DNA of 64,000 nucleotides from Leptospirales bacterium (GTDB lineage Bacteria > Spirochaetota > Leptospiria > Leptospirales > Leptonemataceae), in the NCBI GenBank assembly GCA_019694655.1, contig JAIBBN010000009.1, forward strand, positions 1 to 64,000, read 5' to 3'. The notes below the pieces were generated by a model. It saw only the letters and a list, made by a program, of their open reading frames with translations. It was not told the origin of the DNA and did not search any database. Shown piece after piece: positions 32,473 through 40,987 of the stretch (position 1 is its first letter; every line of letters begins with the position of its first letter). The translations under genes were made by a program, and so were the position numbers.

Positions 32473-34044
32473 GTGAACAAGAACGGCAAGGAAAACTGGT
32501 CCTCGCGGCTGGGCGTGATCTTCGCGGTAATGGGCAGCGCCATTGGCCTGGGTAATTTTCTGCGATTCCCCGGACTGGCGGCGCAATACGGCGGCGGCCA
32601 CTTCATGATTCCTTACTTTCTGGCCTTCCTGCTGCTTGGTCTGCCGATCGCCTGGGCGGAATGGTCCATGGGTCGAATGGGCGGCCGGCGCGGATTCAAC
32701 TCCAGTCCAGGCATTTTCTATACGCTCTGGAAGACGCGCGGCGCAGCCTACGTGGGCGTGCTGGGCCTGCTGGTTCCTGTTGGGATTTATATGTTCTATG
32801 TATATATAGAATCATGGTGTCTCTACTATGCGCTGCAATACCTTCAAGGCGGACTTGATCTTGGTCAGGATCCGAAAAGCTATGTGGACTTTTTTTCCAA
32901 ATACACCGGACAGAACGCCGATGGATCGCTGTTTCACAACGGCCTGGCAACCAGCGTCTGGATGTTGATGCTTTGCTTTGCCCTTAACTTTCTCATTGTA
33001 TATCGCGGATTGATCCGTGGCATTGAGTGGGTCTCGCGCATTGCCATACCGCTGCTTTTCTTGTGCGCTGGAATTGTACTGGTGCGGGTGCTGACGCTGG
33101 GCGCGCCTGATCCGGCGCTGCCCGATCAGAATGTCCTGGAAGGACTGGGATTCATGTGGAATCCGGATCGCAATGGCATCTCGCTGCTGCAAAATCTCAG
33201 TCAGCCCAGAATGTGGATCGATGCGGCCGGACAGGTCTTCTTCTCGTTGTCCGTGGGCTTTGGCATCATCATTACCTATGCCAGCTATGTGCGCGCGGGG
33301 GACGATGTGGCGCTTTCCAGCCTGACTTCGGCCTCTGGCAACATGTTTGCCGAGGTGGCCCTGGGCGGCCTGATTACCATTCCGACCGCCTTCATTTTTC
33401 TTGGACAGCAAGCCGAGCGCGTCGCCAGCAAGGGATCGCTCACGCTGGGTTTCATGGCCATGCCCAACATATTCGCCAATATGCCGCTTGGTTCGGCCGT
33501 CGGCTTCTTCTGGTTTTTTCTGTTGTTTGTTGCCGCCATAACCAGTTCGATCTCTATGCTGCAGCCGGCCATCGCCTTTCTGGAAGAAGGACTGGGCATC
33601 GGTCGCCGCGTGTCGGTTGCCCTGCTGGCCTTCATCACCGCGGTTGGCTGTGGCTTTGTGGTTCAGTTTTCGGAGGACCTGCGGGCTCTCGATTACTTGA
33701 ATTTCTGGGTGGGCACCTTGTTGATCTACGTCCTGGCCACGATTCTCGTGATCTTTTTTGCCCGCGTCATAGGCGTCGATGCGGGCATGGACGAAGCCGA
33801 GCGCGGCGGATTGATTCACATCCCGCGGGTCTTCCGTTTCATATTGAAGTATGTTTCGCCGCTTTACCTGATTGTGCTCTTTGGCGCATGGCTGTATTAC
33901 GATGGACCGGCGCAATGGGAAAAGCTGCGCGAGGATGAGGTCGCGCGCTACACCGTCTTTTTTGTGCTTTTTCTGGGCGGCTTTTTCGCCACGCTGGTTG
34001 CGGCGGCCGTTCGTCGCTGGCGCGCTCTGGAGGCCGGTCAATGA
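32473..34044 (+). CDS. Sodium-dependent transporter, neurotransmitter:sodium symporter (NSS) family
   Basis: The protein (523 residues from GTG 32473; a TTG at 32413 would add 20) has about 12 membrane helices and the NSS signature WSSRLGVIFAVMGSAIGLGN followed by FLRFPGLAAQYGGGHFMIPY, with Na+-binding residues in the unwound first helix, and SVGFGIIITYASYVRAGDD in helix 6. Relatives move amino acids, e.g. methionine and alanine in the MetP type. The stop overlaps the start of a 51-residue membrane peptide that matches the MetS-type small subunit. Confidence 0.88.
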   Translation: MNKNGKENWSSRLGVIFAVMGSAIGLGNFLRFPGLAAQYGGGHFMIPYFLAFLLLGLPIAWAEWSMGRMGGRRGFNSSPGIFYTLWKTRGAAYVGVLGLLVPVGIYMFYVYIESWCLYYALQYLQGGLDLGQDPKSYVDFFSKYTGQNADGSLFHNGLATSVWMLMLCFALNFLIVYRGLIRGIEWVSRIAIPLLFLCAGIVLVRVLTLGAPDPALPDQNVLEGLGFMWNPDRNGISLLQNLSQPRMWIDAAGQVFFSLSVGFGIIITYASYVRAGDDVALSSLTSASGNMFAEVALGGLITIPTAFIFLGQQAERVASKGSLTLGFMAMPNIFANMPLGSAVGFFWFFLLFVAAITSSISMLQPAIAFLEEGLGIGRRVSVALLAFITAVGCGFVVQFSEDLRALDYLNFWVGTLLIYVLATILVIFFARVIGVDAGMDEAERGGLIHIPRVFRFILKYVSPLYLIVLFGAWLYYDGPAQWEKLREDEVARYTVFFVLFLGGFFATLVAAAVRRWRALEAGQ

Positions 34045-34196
34045 ATGCTGGCGGATGGCTGATCATGCTGACATCGGTGGGTTTTGTCACAGCGCTCTTT
34101 GTCTGGTCGATGGCGCTCACCTTGAGGCGTAAAGACATGGACCGGCATCCGCTGCATTCCACGCGCGATGAACCGCCTGATCTCTCGCGCGATTGA
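34041..34196 (+). CDS. MetS-like NSS transporter small subunit (51 aa)
   Basis: ATG 34041 overlaps the transporter's TGA (ATGA). The 51-residue product has one membrane helix (GWLIMLTSVGFVTALFVWSM) followed by a charged, hydrophilic tail (TLRRKDMDRHPLHSTRDEPP). In the MetPS system a small helix protein of this kind is needed for transport by the NSS partner. Position, size and the opening MNAGGWLIMLTSV agree with that family. The tail is longer than the helix itself, and its role is unknown. Confidence 0.78.
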   Translation: MNAGGWLIMLTSVGFVTALFVWSMALTLRRKDMDRHPLHSTRDEPPDLSRD

Positions 34197-34225
34197 TCGC
34201 TGACGCGATTGCCAGGGGACTATTG

Positions 34226-35020
34226 ATGAAAACGATCGACGTAGAAATCCTCAAGCAGGAGGAGGGCGGCAACATTGCCGTGCTCTATCTGGACAACGCG
34301 GAAACTCGTAATTCGCTAACCCTCGAACTGGGGCTGCAGTTCCACCACGAGATCACGCGGCTTTCCACAGATGAGTCCGAGATCCGGGCGCTTGTAATCA
34401 GCGGACGCAACGGCGTGTTTTCCAGCGGCGGCGACTTTGGTTTGCTGGCCAGCTTTGCCGAACGAGATCCCGATGAGAATCGCAGCTTCATGGGCTCCTT
34501 TTACCGACTCTTCTTGAGCGTTCGCAGCGCTCCTTTTCCCGTCATTGCTGCTGTCAACGGACACGCCGTCGGCGCTTCGCTGGCCCTCGCGCTGGCCTGC
34601 GATATTCGCTATTTTGTTCCAGACGCAAAGTATGCCTTTAATTTTGTGCGCATTGGCATCCATCCCGGCATGGGTTCCAGCTTCCTGGTCAAGGAGGTCG
34701 CCGGTCTACATCAAGCGCAGGAGCTGCTGCTCAGCGGGCGCTACTTCTCCGGGGAGGAGGCCTTACGTCGCGGTTTGTGCCATGATGTATTTCCGGCAGC
34801 GCAAGTGATGGAGCGGGCGCTGGAGACGGCCCGCGAAATTGCCGCTGCCGCGCCCCAGGCCGTGCGTCTGTTGAAAAAGGGTCTGTACCTGAACCACAGT
34901 CTTGAAGAAGCGTTGGACTACGAGGCGGCGGCGCAGGCCGAAAACTACCAGAGCGAGGATTTCCGGGAGGCGCTGCGTTCCATTGGCGAGAAGCGCAGTC
35001 CACGCTTTCGCGGCGTCTGA
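34226..35020 (+). CDS. Enoyl-CoA hydratase/isomerase family protein
   Basis: From ATG 34226 (AGGGGA 7 bases upstream) the protein has 264 residues with the crotonase fold: DNAETRNSLTLELGLQFHHE, VISGRNGVFSSGGDFGLLAS (oxyanion hole), VIAAVNGHAVGASLALALAC and FNFVRIGIHPGMGSSFLVKE. The second acid position of classical hydratases (GxxE near residue 140) reads GMGSS, so isomerase or another crotonase reaction is as likely as hydration. Probably in fatty-acid or aromatic acyl-CoA breakdown. Confidence 0.83.
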   Translation: MKTIDVEILKQEEGGNIAVLYLDNAETRNSLTLELGLQFHHEITRLSTDESEIRALVISGRNGVFSSGGDFGLLASFAERDPDENRSFMGSFYRLFLSVRSAPFPVIAAVNGHAVGASLALALACDIRYFVPDAKYAFNFVRIGIHPGMGSSFLVKEVAGLHQAQELLLSGRYFSGEEALRRGLCHDVFPAAQVMERALETAREIAAAAPQAVRLLKKGLYLNHSLEEALDYEAAAQAENYQSEDFREALRSIGEKRSPRFRGV

Positions 35021-35060
35021 TCCAGGCGCGACGGAGTCCGGTCGCCGCAATTCCCTGCTT

Positions 35061-35278
35061 GCCGGCCCAGGGCCGGCGGCATCTATTTGGAGTGCGTCCC
35101 AAAACTCCATCCGTGGAGTCTTGGGACAAACGGAACGGTTTTCAAAATTCACGGCATTGCCTTCGGCAATGGCGAATTCCATGGAGAATTCGCATGAATT
35201 TTTCAACCGTTCCTCACATTCGGTTTGCGAATGGCGCGACCTCCTGTCGCTTGGAGCCGGTCTTAGGACCGGCTCCAA
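35061..35278. repeat. Intergenic cluster of nested hairpins
   Basis: Five inverted repeats occur in 218 bases: 35061-35077 (GCCGGCCC/GGGCCGGC), 35096-35127 (14-bp arms, one mismatch, TCCG loop), an outer pair GGAACGGTT 35132-35140/AACCGTTCC 35205-35213 enclosing two perfect hairpins (35155-35171 CATTGCC/GGCAATG; 35172-35193 GCGAATTC/GAATTCGC), and 35251-35278 (TTGGAGCCGGTC-TTAG-GACCGGCTCCAA). No protein frame fits. It lies between the crotonase gene and mltG. Confidence 0.6.
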
Positions 35279-35323
35279 CTGCAGGCGTCCGCTGTCCGCA
35301 GCGTCCGCGCAGGATAAAGTGTA

Positions 35324-36328
35324 ATGGGATCTGCTCGCATGAAGAAAATGCTGATTCTGGCGCTGGCCGTCGGCGGAGCATTGCTGCTGGGCGGCTTTGC
35401 CCTGGTGCAGTGGCGGGGCGCCGCGGCCGGCGACGGTACGCATCGCGTTGAATTTGAAGTGGCCGCGGGGGCTGGCGCCCTGAGCGTTTCGCGCGCCCTG
35501 AAAGATCAAGGATTGGTGCGCGATGCCGACTGGTTTCGCACCTACCTGCGTTTGCGGGGACTCTCCGGAAAACTGAAAACTGGCGTCTATGAATTGAACG
35601 ACGGAATGAGCGTCGGCCAAATAGCCGCGATACTGAGCGAGGGTCGCGTTCGTTTGATTGCCTTAACCATTCCGGAGGGCTGGAACAATCGCCAAATCGG
35701 CGACTACCTGGCGGAGAAGGGATTTGTGCGCGACCGCGCCGAGTTTCTGAGAATAGCCAGCGATCCAGACACGTTGCGGCGCTACGGAATTTCCGACGCC
35801 AGTACCGAGGGCTATCTGTTCCCGGAAACCTACATGGCCCCGCCTGGCTATCCGGCGGCGAAGCTTCAGGAACTGATGCTCAAGCGCTACCAGCAGGTTC
35901 TCAAGGAAGTTGTCGGCGATCGTCAGTACTCGCCGGTTGAGCTCCGCGAACGGGTGATCCTGGCAAGCATCGTGGAACGCGAGGCGGTGCGACCGGAAGA
36001 GCGGCCCATGATGTCGCAGGTGTTTCTGAACCGTCTGCACAAGCGTATGCGTCTGGAGTCCTGCGCTACCATTCAATACTTGCTGGATCGGCCGCGCGCA
36101 AAGCTGTACGACAAAGATCTTCAGATTGTATCGCCTTACAATACCTATCGAAATGCGGGCCTGCCGCCAGGGCCCATTTCCAATCCAGGGCGGGCGGCCA
36201 TTGAGGCGGCTTTTGCTCCGGCGCAATCCGAGTTCCTGTATTTTGTCCTGAAACCGGACGGCTCCCATCATTTTAGCGCAACCTACAGCGAACACCTTGA
36301 AGCCAAGCGACGCTATCTCGGCGGCTGA
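35324..36328 (+). CDS. mltG: Endolytic murein transglycosylase
   Basis: A 334-residue YceG/MltG protein: N-terminal membrane anchor (MLILALAVGGALLLGGFALV), a LysM-like region (FEVAAGAGALSVSRALKDQG), and the catalytic domain with IPEGWNNRQIGDYL, YLFPETY, ILASIVEREAVRPEERPMMS (catalytic Glu of VERE), NRLHKRMRLESCATIQYLLD, SPYNTYRNAGLPPGPISNPG and a final FVLKPDGSHHFSATYSEH. It cuts nascent glycan strands at the inner membrane and sets chain length. An alternative ATG lies at 35339. Confidence 0.92.
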   Translation: MGSARMKKMLILALAVGGALLLGGFALVQWRGAAAGDGTHRVEFEVAAGAGALSVSRALKDQGLVRDADWFRTYLRLRGLSGKLKTGVYELNDGMSVGQIAAILSEGRVRLIALTIPEGWNNRQIGDYLAEKGFVRDRAEFLRIASDPDTLRRYGISDASTEGYLFPETYMAPPGYPAAKLQELMLKRYQQVLKEVVGDRQYSPVELRERVILASIVEREAVRPEERPMMSQVFLNRLHKRMRLESCATIQYLLDRPRAKLYDKDLQIVSPYNTYRNAGLPPGPISNPGRAAIEAAFAPAQSEFLYFVLKPDGSHHFSATYSEHLEAKRRYLGG

Positions 36329-36490
36329 GGTTCGCGGGAACTAGAAAAACGGCGGACGCTTCCAGACAAATTCTGGCAGACTGCGGTTGATGAAGCTCGT
36401 CCAATAGGCGGACCAGGCGATGACGCGCGCCGACGTCGTTGTGCAGTCATCGCAAGGCGTTAGAAGATCTTTAGCTCAGGCAATGAAACT

Positions 36491-38311
36491 ATGCGTACAA
36501 TAACAATTGCATCTGTCCTGGCCGGCGCTCTGACTCTGGCCTTTGTCGTCGCCGCCTCGCTGCAGGCCAATGATCAGCATCCGCTGGATGCAGTTTACCA
36601 GCAGGCGACCGGCAAACATCCGCAAACTGCGGCGCCGGCCGCTATCTTGCGCCGGATGTCGCTTCAATTGCGAGGCTCGATACCGCGACTGGCCGAGCTA
36701 CAGGATTTCGAAGGCCAGCCGGATGACGCGCAACGTCGCTATGCAATCGCTTTCTTACGCGACCCTGAATTCGCCGAATACTGGGGATCCTATCTTGCGT
36801 CTCTTTTTCGCGATCGTACGCAGGAGAAAAACAGCGTCTATGGGGGCTTTCAGCGCTACCTGTCGCAATCGCTCCATGAAAACAAGCCTTACAATCAAAT
36901 GGCAGTCGAGATGATTACGGCAAGCGGGTCGCCAGAGCAGAATCCGGCCGCGGGCTTCTACCTGCGCGATGACGCTGATCCGCTGCAGATTGCTGAGTAT
37001 GCGGGCCGACTGTTCTACGGTCGTAAGGTGCAGTGCGCTCGCTGCCACGATCATCCCTATCAACCTGACTTCAAGCGTCGCGACTACTATGGTCTGGCCG
37101 CATTTTTCAGCCAGACCTACGCCTCCAACGAGTACTATCGCGACTGGGAACAATTTGCCGGCCGGCCCTGGCTGCCAGGCGATCGTCGCAACGACTTGAG
37201 CGAGGAGGATCGCAAGCTCTGGCAGGAGAAGGAGCGAGAATTCAATCGCGAGGTGCTGGCGCGCCTCAGCGACCAGCAAAAGCGCGATCGTCGTCAGGCG
37301 GCGCGGCTTCCCTTGCGAACTATTTTCTATGACCCCGGCCTTGGCTTGCGCTACCCGACAAGCGACCTCGAACCGGGCGGCGATCTGGTTGAGGCGCGCT
37401 ATCCAGATGGGACGCGCGCCGTTTTGCGACCCGGCCAGGACCGGCGCGCAGCCTTTGCCGCCTGGCTGACAGCGCCGGAAAATGTACGCTTTCGCAAGGT
37501 GATCATCAATCGCATCTGGCATCGCCTGATGGGCTGGAGCTTCTTTGAGCCTTTCGATGACTGGAATCAAGAAACGGAGATGCGGTCGCCGGAGTTGCTG
37601 GATCACCTCGAAAAGGCGTTTCTGGCGCGCGGCTTTCGCATCAAGGATCTCATCCTCTACATTGTCAGCAGCGAGGCCTACGCCCGGTCTGCGCCGCCGC
37701 CCAATGCTGCGGATTCTGGCGACGTGCAACTTTACTTTCAGCCGCAGCGTCTGGATGCCGATCAGCTGATGAACTCGCTGATACGCGCAGCGCAGGCCGC
37801 GAAAGTAAGCGAGCTGCGCGAGCGAGCGTCGCTGCCGCCCGCCGCGGCAGCGCAATCAGATACAGACTTGAGCGGCGTGGGAACGCTGCGACTGCCGATC
37901 CAGAACAACCGCGACTTCGTCGTCGCCTCGCAGGTCCCGCGACCCGCGGACTACTCCAGCTTTCATGCCGTATTTGGCGCCGGTCCGCGCATCGACATCG
38001 ACGATGATGATCGCACCCTGACCATCGAGCAGATTCTGACGCTGATCAACGGCCGACTGACCGGCCGTCTGGCCTGGGAATTTGCCGGCGCCGACACTCT
38101 ATTCAAAGCGGAGTTTGACCGCAGCGGCATGGAGGGCGCCATGAATCTGACCTTTCGCAGCGCCCTGTCCCGCAACTGGACTCCGGAAGAGAAGCAATCG
38201 GTCTTGAGACTGGTCCAGGGACGACTGGCGCGTCCCCAGTATGATCAGGCAGCGCTACAAGATCTACTCTGGGCGCTCTTTAACAGCATGGAGTTTCAAC
38301 ATGTCAATTGA
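36491..38311 (+). CDS. DUF1549/DUF1553 protein with CxxCH motif, secreted
   Basis: The 606-residue protein has an N-terminal signal (TIASVLAGALTLAFVVAASL), a DUF1549 part (AILRRMSLQLRGSIPRLAEL, EFAEYWGSYLASLFRDRTQE, and a CARCHDHPYQPDFKRRDYYG heme-type CxxCH), and a DUF1553 part (FRKVIINRIWHRLMGWSFFE, LDHLEKAFLARGFRIKDLIL). Such proteins are abundant in Planctomycetes beside DUF1501 proteins, as here: the next gene starts 11 bases inside this one's stop. Function is unknown; one heme could bind to the CxxCH. Confidence 0.8.
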   Translation: MRTITIASVLAGALTLAFVVAASLQANDQHPLDAVYQQATGKHPQTAAPAAILRRMSLQLRGSIPRLAELQDFEGQPDDAQRRYAIAFLRDPEFAEYWGSYLASLFRDRTQEKNSVYGGFQRYLSQSLHENKPYNQMAVEMITASGSPEQNPAAGFYLRDDADPLQIAEYAGRLFYGRKVQCARCHDHPYQPDFKRRDYYGLAAFFSQTYASNEYYRDWEQFAGRPWLPGDRRNDLSEEDRKLWQEKEREFNREVLARLSDQQKRDRRQAARLPLRTIFYDPGLGLRYPTSDLEPGGDLVEARYPDGTRAVLRPGQDRRAAFAAWLTAPENVRFRKVIINRIWHRLMGWSFFEPFDDWNQETEMRSPELLDHLEKAFLARGFRIKDLILYIVSSEAYARSAPPPNAADSGDVQLYFQPQRLDADQLMNSLIRAAQAAKVSELRERASLPPAAAAQSDTDLSGVGTLRLPIQNNRDFVVASQVPRPADYSSFHAVFGAGPRIDIDDDDRTLTIEQILTLINGRLTGRLAWEFAGADTLFKAEFDRSGMEGAMNLTFRSALSRNWTPEEKQSVLRLVQGRLARPQYDQAALQDLLWALFNSMEFQHVN

Positions 38312-39638
38312 TAGAATGATACAGATACTGCGGCGCGCATCCATGAGCCGCGGCGAATTCTTAAAGGGCGCCGGTGCGGCGCTGGCCGGCGCGGCCGCGG
38401 CGCAGGTCTTTGGCCGGAGGCTGCACGCCGAAGACATCTACGACGACGTGACTTTGCCATCGCCGGTCAAGAGCGTCATTTTCTTGAATATGGCCGGCGG
38501 CATGAGCCACATTGATACGCTCGACCCCAAACCCGGGCTGACAAACTTCGCTGCCGTAGACAGCGCCATTCCCTCGTTGCGCGTGGCGGAAACTTTTCAG
38601 AAAACGGCGCGCGTCCTGAACCATCTTTCGGTAATTCGAACAACCTGGAGCGAGGAGGGCGATCACGGCTTCGGGCAGTACCTGTTGAATAGCGGATACC
38701 GCATGAGCGAGGGGCGCGGCTTTCCGGATCTGCCGAACTTTGGATCGATGATTGCCTACGTAAAAAAACGCAACGCCGAGGCAGGACCCTATTTCCCTTC
38801 GCAGATCACGCTGGGAGAACGCAGCGGCTTGATCGGCCGCCCCGGATTTCTCGGCGTGCATTACGCCGGCTTTCATATTGGCAACCTCAACCAACCGGTC
38901 AATCACCTGCGCCCGGCCTGGGGCCGCTATACGCCGGAGCGTCTTGCCCGCCGCGAACAACTGCTGAACATTGTCAATGGCCCCTTCAAGGCGCAGAACT
39001 CGGCGGCGGCGATAGGCTACTGGGACAAGAGTTTCGAGGCGGCGCTGGACTTCATGAACACCGATCGCCTTTCCGTTTTCGATATTGCGCGCGAACCGGC
39101 GGCGTTGCGCGCTCGTTTTGGCGAGAGCTGGGCGGGCAAAGCGCTGCTGATGGCGCGCCGGCTGGCGGAAGCGGAGATTCCCTTCATTCAGGTGACGCTG
39201 GGCGGTTGGGATACGCACAACAACAACCGCGATCGCGTGGCGACGATTTGCAGGGATCTGGATGGCGCTATCGCAACCTTAACTGCGGAACTGGCCAGCA
39301 GCGGATTGTTGAAACAGACGCTGCTTGTCCTATCTACAGAATTCGGCCGCACGCCGGAGGTGGGCGGACGGGATGGTCGCGATCATTTTCCATCTTGCTG
39401 GACGACGTTGATCGGCGGCGGCGCTATTCCTGGCGGCGTGGTAGTTGGCGAGTCCAACGAGAAAGGAACCCGCGAGCGACAGGGATCGGAACGCTATCAC
39501 TGGCGCGATGTGATGGCAACGATCTATCGCGCTGCGGGAATTGACCACGAGGCCCATTTGACAAACTCGGCAGGACGCCCTCTGCCCTTCGTACCGCGGT
39601 CGGCGAAGCCAATCGCGGCGCTGCTGCCTGGCGCCTGA
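38301..39638 (+). CDS. DUF1501 (sulfatase-like fold) protein, probable Tat substrate
   Basis: From ATG 38301 the 445-residue protein has an N-terminal region MSRGEFLKGAGAALAGAAAA, a Tat-like signal in which the twin-Arg is reduced to SRGEFL, then DUF1501: KSVIFLNMAGGMSHIDTLDP, SVIRTTWSEEGDHGFGQYLL, FIQVTLGGWDTHNNNRDRVA, and LLVLSTEFGRTPEVGGRDGR DHF. The metal-type Asp, His and Glu-Phe-Gly-Arg motifs are all present. Overlaps the DUF1549/1553 gene, so the two likely act together. Substrate unknown. Confidence 0.82.
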   Translation: MSIDRMIQILRRASMSRGEFLKGAGAALAGAAAAQVFGRRLHAEDIYDDVTLPSPVKSVIFLNMAGGMSHIDTLDPKPGLTNFAAVDSAIPSLRVAETFQKTARVLNHLSVIRTTWSEEGDHGFGQYLLNSGYRMSEGRGFPDLPNFGSMIAYVKKRNAEAGPYFPSQITLGERSGLIGRPGFLGVHYAGFHIGNLNQPVNHLRPAWGRYTPERLARREQLLNIVNGPFKAQNSAAAIGYWDKSFEAALDFMNTDRLSVFDIAREPAALRARFGESWAGKALLMARRLAEAEIPFIQVTLGGWDTHNNNRDRVATICRDLDGAIATLTAELASSGLLKQTLLVLSTEFGRTPEVGGRDGRDHFPSCWTTLIGGGAIPGGVVVGESNEKGTRERQGSERYHWRDVMATIYRAAGIDHEAHLTNSAGRPLPFVPRSAKPIAALLPGA

Positions 39639-39690
39639 GCGCACAGGCAAAGAAGAAAACGATCGCCAGCAGTGGCGGCCGGACCGGCGT

Positions 39691-39716
39691 CCGCTGCGCC
39701 ACAGGGGGCGCAGCGG
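39691..39716. terminator. Hairpin between convergent genes
   Basis: CCGCTGCGCC (39691-39700) and GGCGCAGCGG (39707-39716) pair perfectly around the loop ACAGGG, in the 88 bases between the DUF1501 gene and the convergent YceI gene. No clear T-tract; a bidirectional terminator is likely by position. Confidence 0.6.
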
Positions 39717-39725
39717 CGCATGGGT

Positions 39726-40316
39726 TCAGCCTTTCGTCAGCACAATGCGAAAGTTCAGATCAACCAGATCGTCCATGACCAGGTTTGCGCCGAAGGTTCC
39801 ATTCAAGTCAAAATGGTGACGGTCGGCCTGCAAGGATCCGGTAGCACGAATACTCTGGCCTTCGCGCACGATCTCCAGCGGAATGGTGTAGCTCTTTGAT
39901 TTATCGCGGATTTGCAAGGTGAAGGTCGCCATATAGCGGCCTTCCTGCAGGACAATGCTGTCTACAGTTACCAGAGCGTCCGGATAGCGCTCCGACCAGA
40001 AGAAGTCATCTTGCCGCAGGTGTTCATCACGCTTGCTGTCGCGAGAAAAGACCGTTGCCGTTTGAATGGCAATCTTGCCGCGCATGCTGCTCAAATCGTC
40101 GCCGCTCATGCTGAACTCGCGCAGGCCAAAGCTGCGAAAGACGCCGCGAACATTGGTCAGACGGGCGCGCACGTAGAAGGAAATCTGACTGGCGCTGGTA
40201 TCGATGCGCCAGCCGCTGATGCGCGGACTTTCAGCGGCTGTTGGCGCTTGCGCCGCCAGGCCGGGCGTTAGCAGGGCCAGGACAAGTGCGGCAACTAAAA
40301 GACGGGTCCGATTCAT
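39726..40316 (-). CDS. YceI-family periplasmic lipid-binding-like protein
   Basis: The 196-residue protein has a signal peptide (LLVAALVLALLTPGLAAQA) and a YceI beta-barrel: WRIDTSASQISFYVRARLTN near the start, GVFRSFGLREFSMSGDD, HLRQDDFFWSERYPDALVTV and the late ADRHHFDLNGTFGA. YceI proteins bind amphiphiles such as isoprenoid quinones in the periplasm. ATG 40316 is set by the signal peptide. Convergent with the DUF1501 gene. Confidence 0.83.
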   Translation of the reverse strand: MNRTRLLVAALVLALLTPGLAAQAPTAAESPRISGWRIDTSASQISFYVRARLTNVRGVFRSFGLREFSMSGDDLSSMRGKIAIQTATVFSRDSKRDEHLRQDDFFWSERYPDALVTVDSIVLQEGRYMATFTLQIRDKSKSYTIPLEIVREGQSIRATGSLQADRHHFDLNGTFGANLVMDDLVDLNFRIVLTKG

Positions 40317-40487
40317 TTCAATCTCCAGGGGGCAGTTTCTTGCTGGCTGAAAGCCGAGAGCTGATCCCGGTTTCTTGTAGCTTAGACGGCGCCCGTCGGC
40401 GGCCTGCCAGCCGTTTTCGGCGCAACGGACTGCGGACAGGGGTTTTCCAGTAGGCCGCTCCGCCACTCCTGCCGAAAAAAAATAGCG

Positions 40488-40982
40488 ATGGGGCAAAAAA
40501 TGGCGGAACCTGTGCAACGTAAATCAACGGCCAGCAAGCCCTCGCTTGATCCCTCCAGAGCATTGCAGCTTGCTCATGGTCGACTCAAGGCGCGCCTGGG
40601 CGAACTGGAAAAGGAATACAAGGTCCTGTCCCGCCAGCTTGCCCAGAAGAAGAAGCTGCAGCAGGCCAGAAGCAAAGCTGGCAGCGACCCGGCCGCCAAC
40701 CTGCGCCTGCAACGCTTGAGTCTGCGCCTGGAGCGCTACGGCGACGCCGCCCAACGCCAGGCCCGTTACCTCCAGAAGCTGCGTCTGGTCCAGCAGCGCA
40801 ATGAACGGTTGCTATCGGCCATTGCCAGTCGCCTGGCACAAATGGAAACGGCCCTTGCCGAAGGTCGCGCTCCGGCGCCTGATGTACGTGCAGAACTATT
40901 GACGATGCTTGGGGAGCTTCAGCAGATGCGCCAACGACGCGAGCAGCTCAGCGCTCGCTTGCAACCTGCGTCGGCGGAGTAA
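40488..40982 (+). CDS. Coiled-coil protein, unknown
   Basis: A 164-residue Lys/Arg/Gln-rich protein with long heptad-like helices (LKARLGELEKEYKVLSRQLA, LQRLSLRLERYGDAAQRQAR, LTMLGELQQMRQRREQLSAR). No signal peptide or recognised domain. ATG 40488 or 40500. It ends 6 bases before the lipoprotein-like hydrolase gene, so the two may be an operon. It may be a cytoplasmic structural or adaptor protein. Confidence 0.55.
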   Translation: MGQKMAEPVQRKSTASKPSLDPSRALQLAHGRLKARLGELEKEYKVLSRQLAQKKKLQQARSKAGSDPAANLRLQRLSLRLERYGDAAQRQARYLQKLRLVQQRNERLLSAIASRLAQMETALAEGRAPAPDVRAELLTMLGELQQMRQRREQLSARLQPASAE

Positions 40983-40987
40983 GCCCA

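Noticed and set aside
35061-35278. tRNA or riboswitch
   Set aside because: The branched hairpins resemble a cloverleaf only loosely: no anticodon-arm, TPsiC-like GTTCGAATC or acceptor CCA is seen, and no known riboswitch core was matched.
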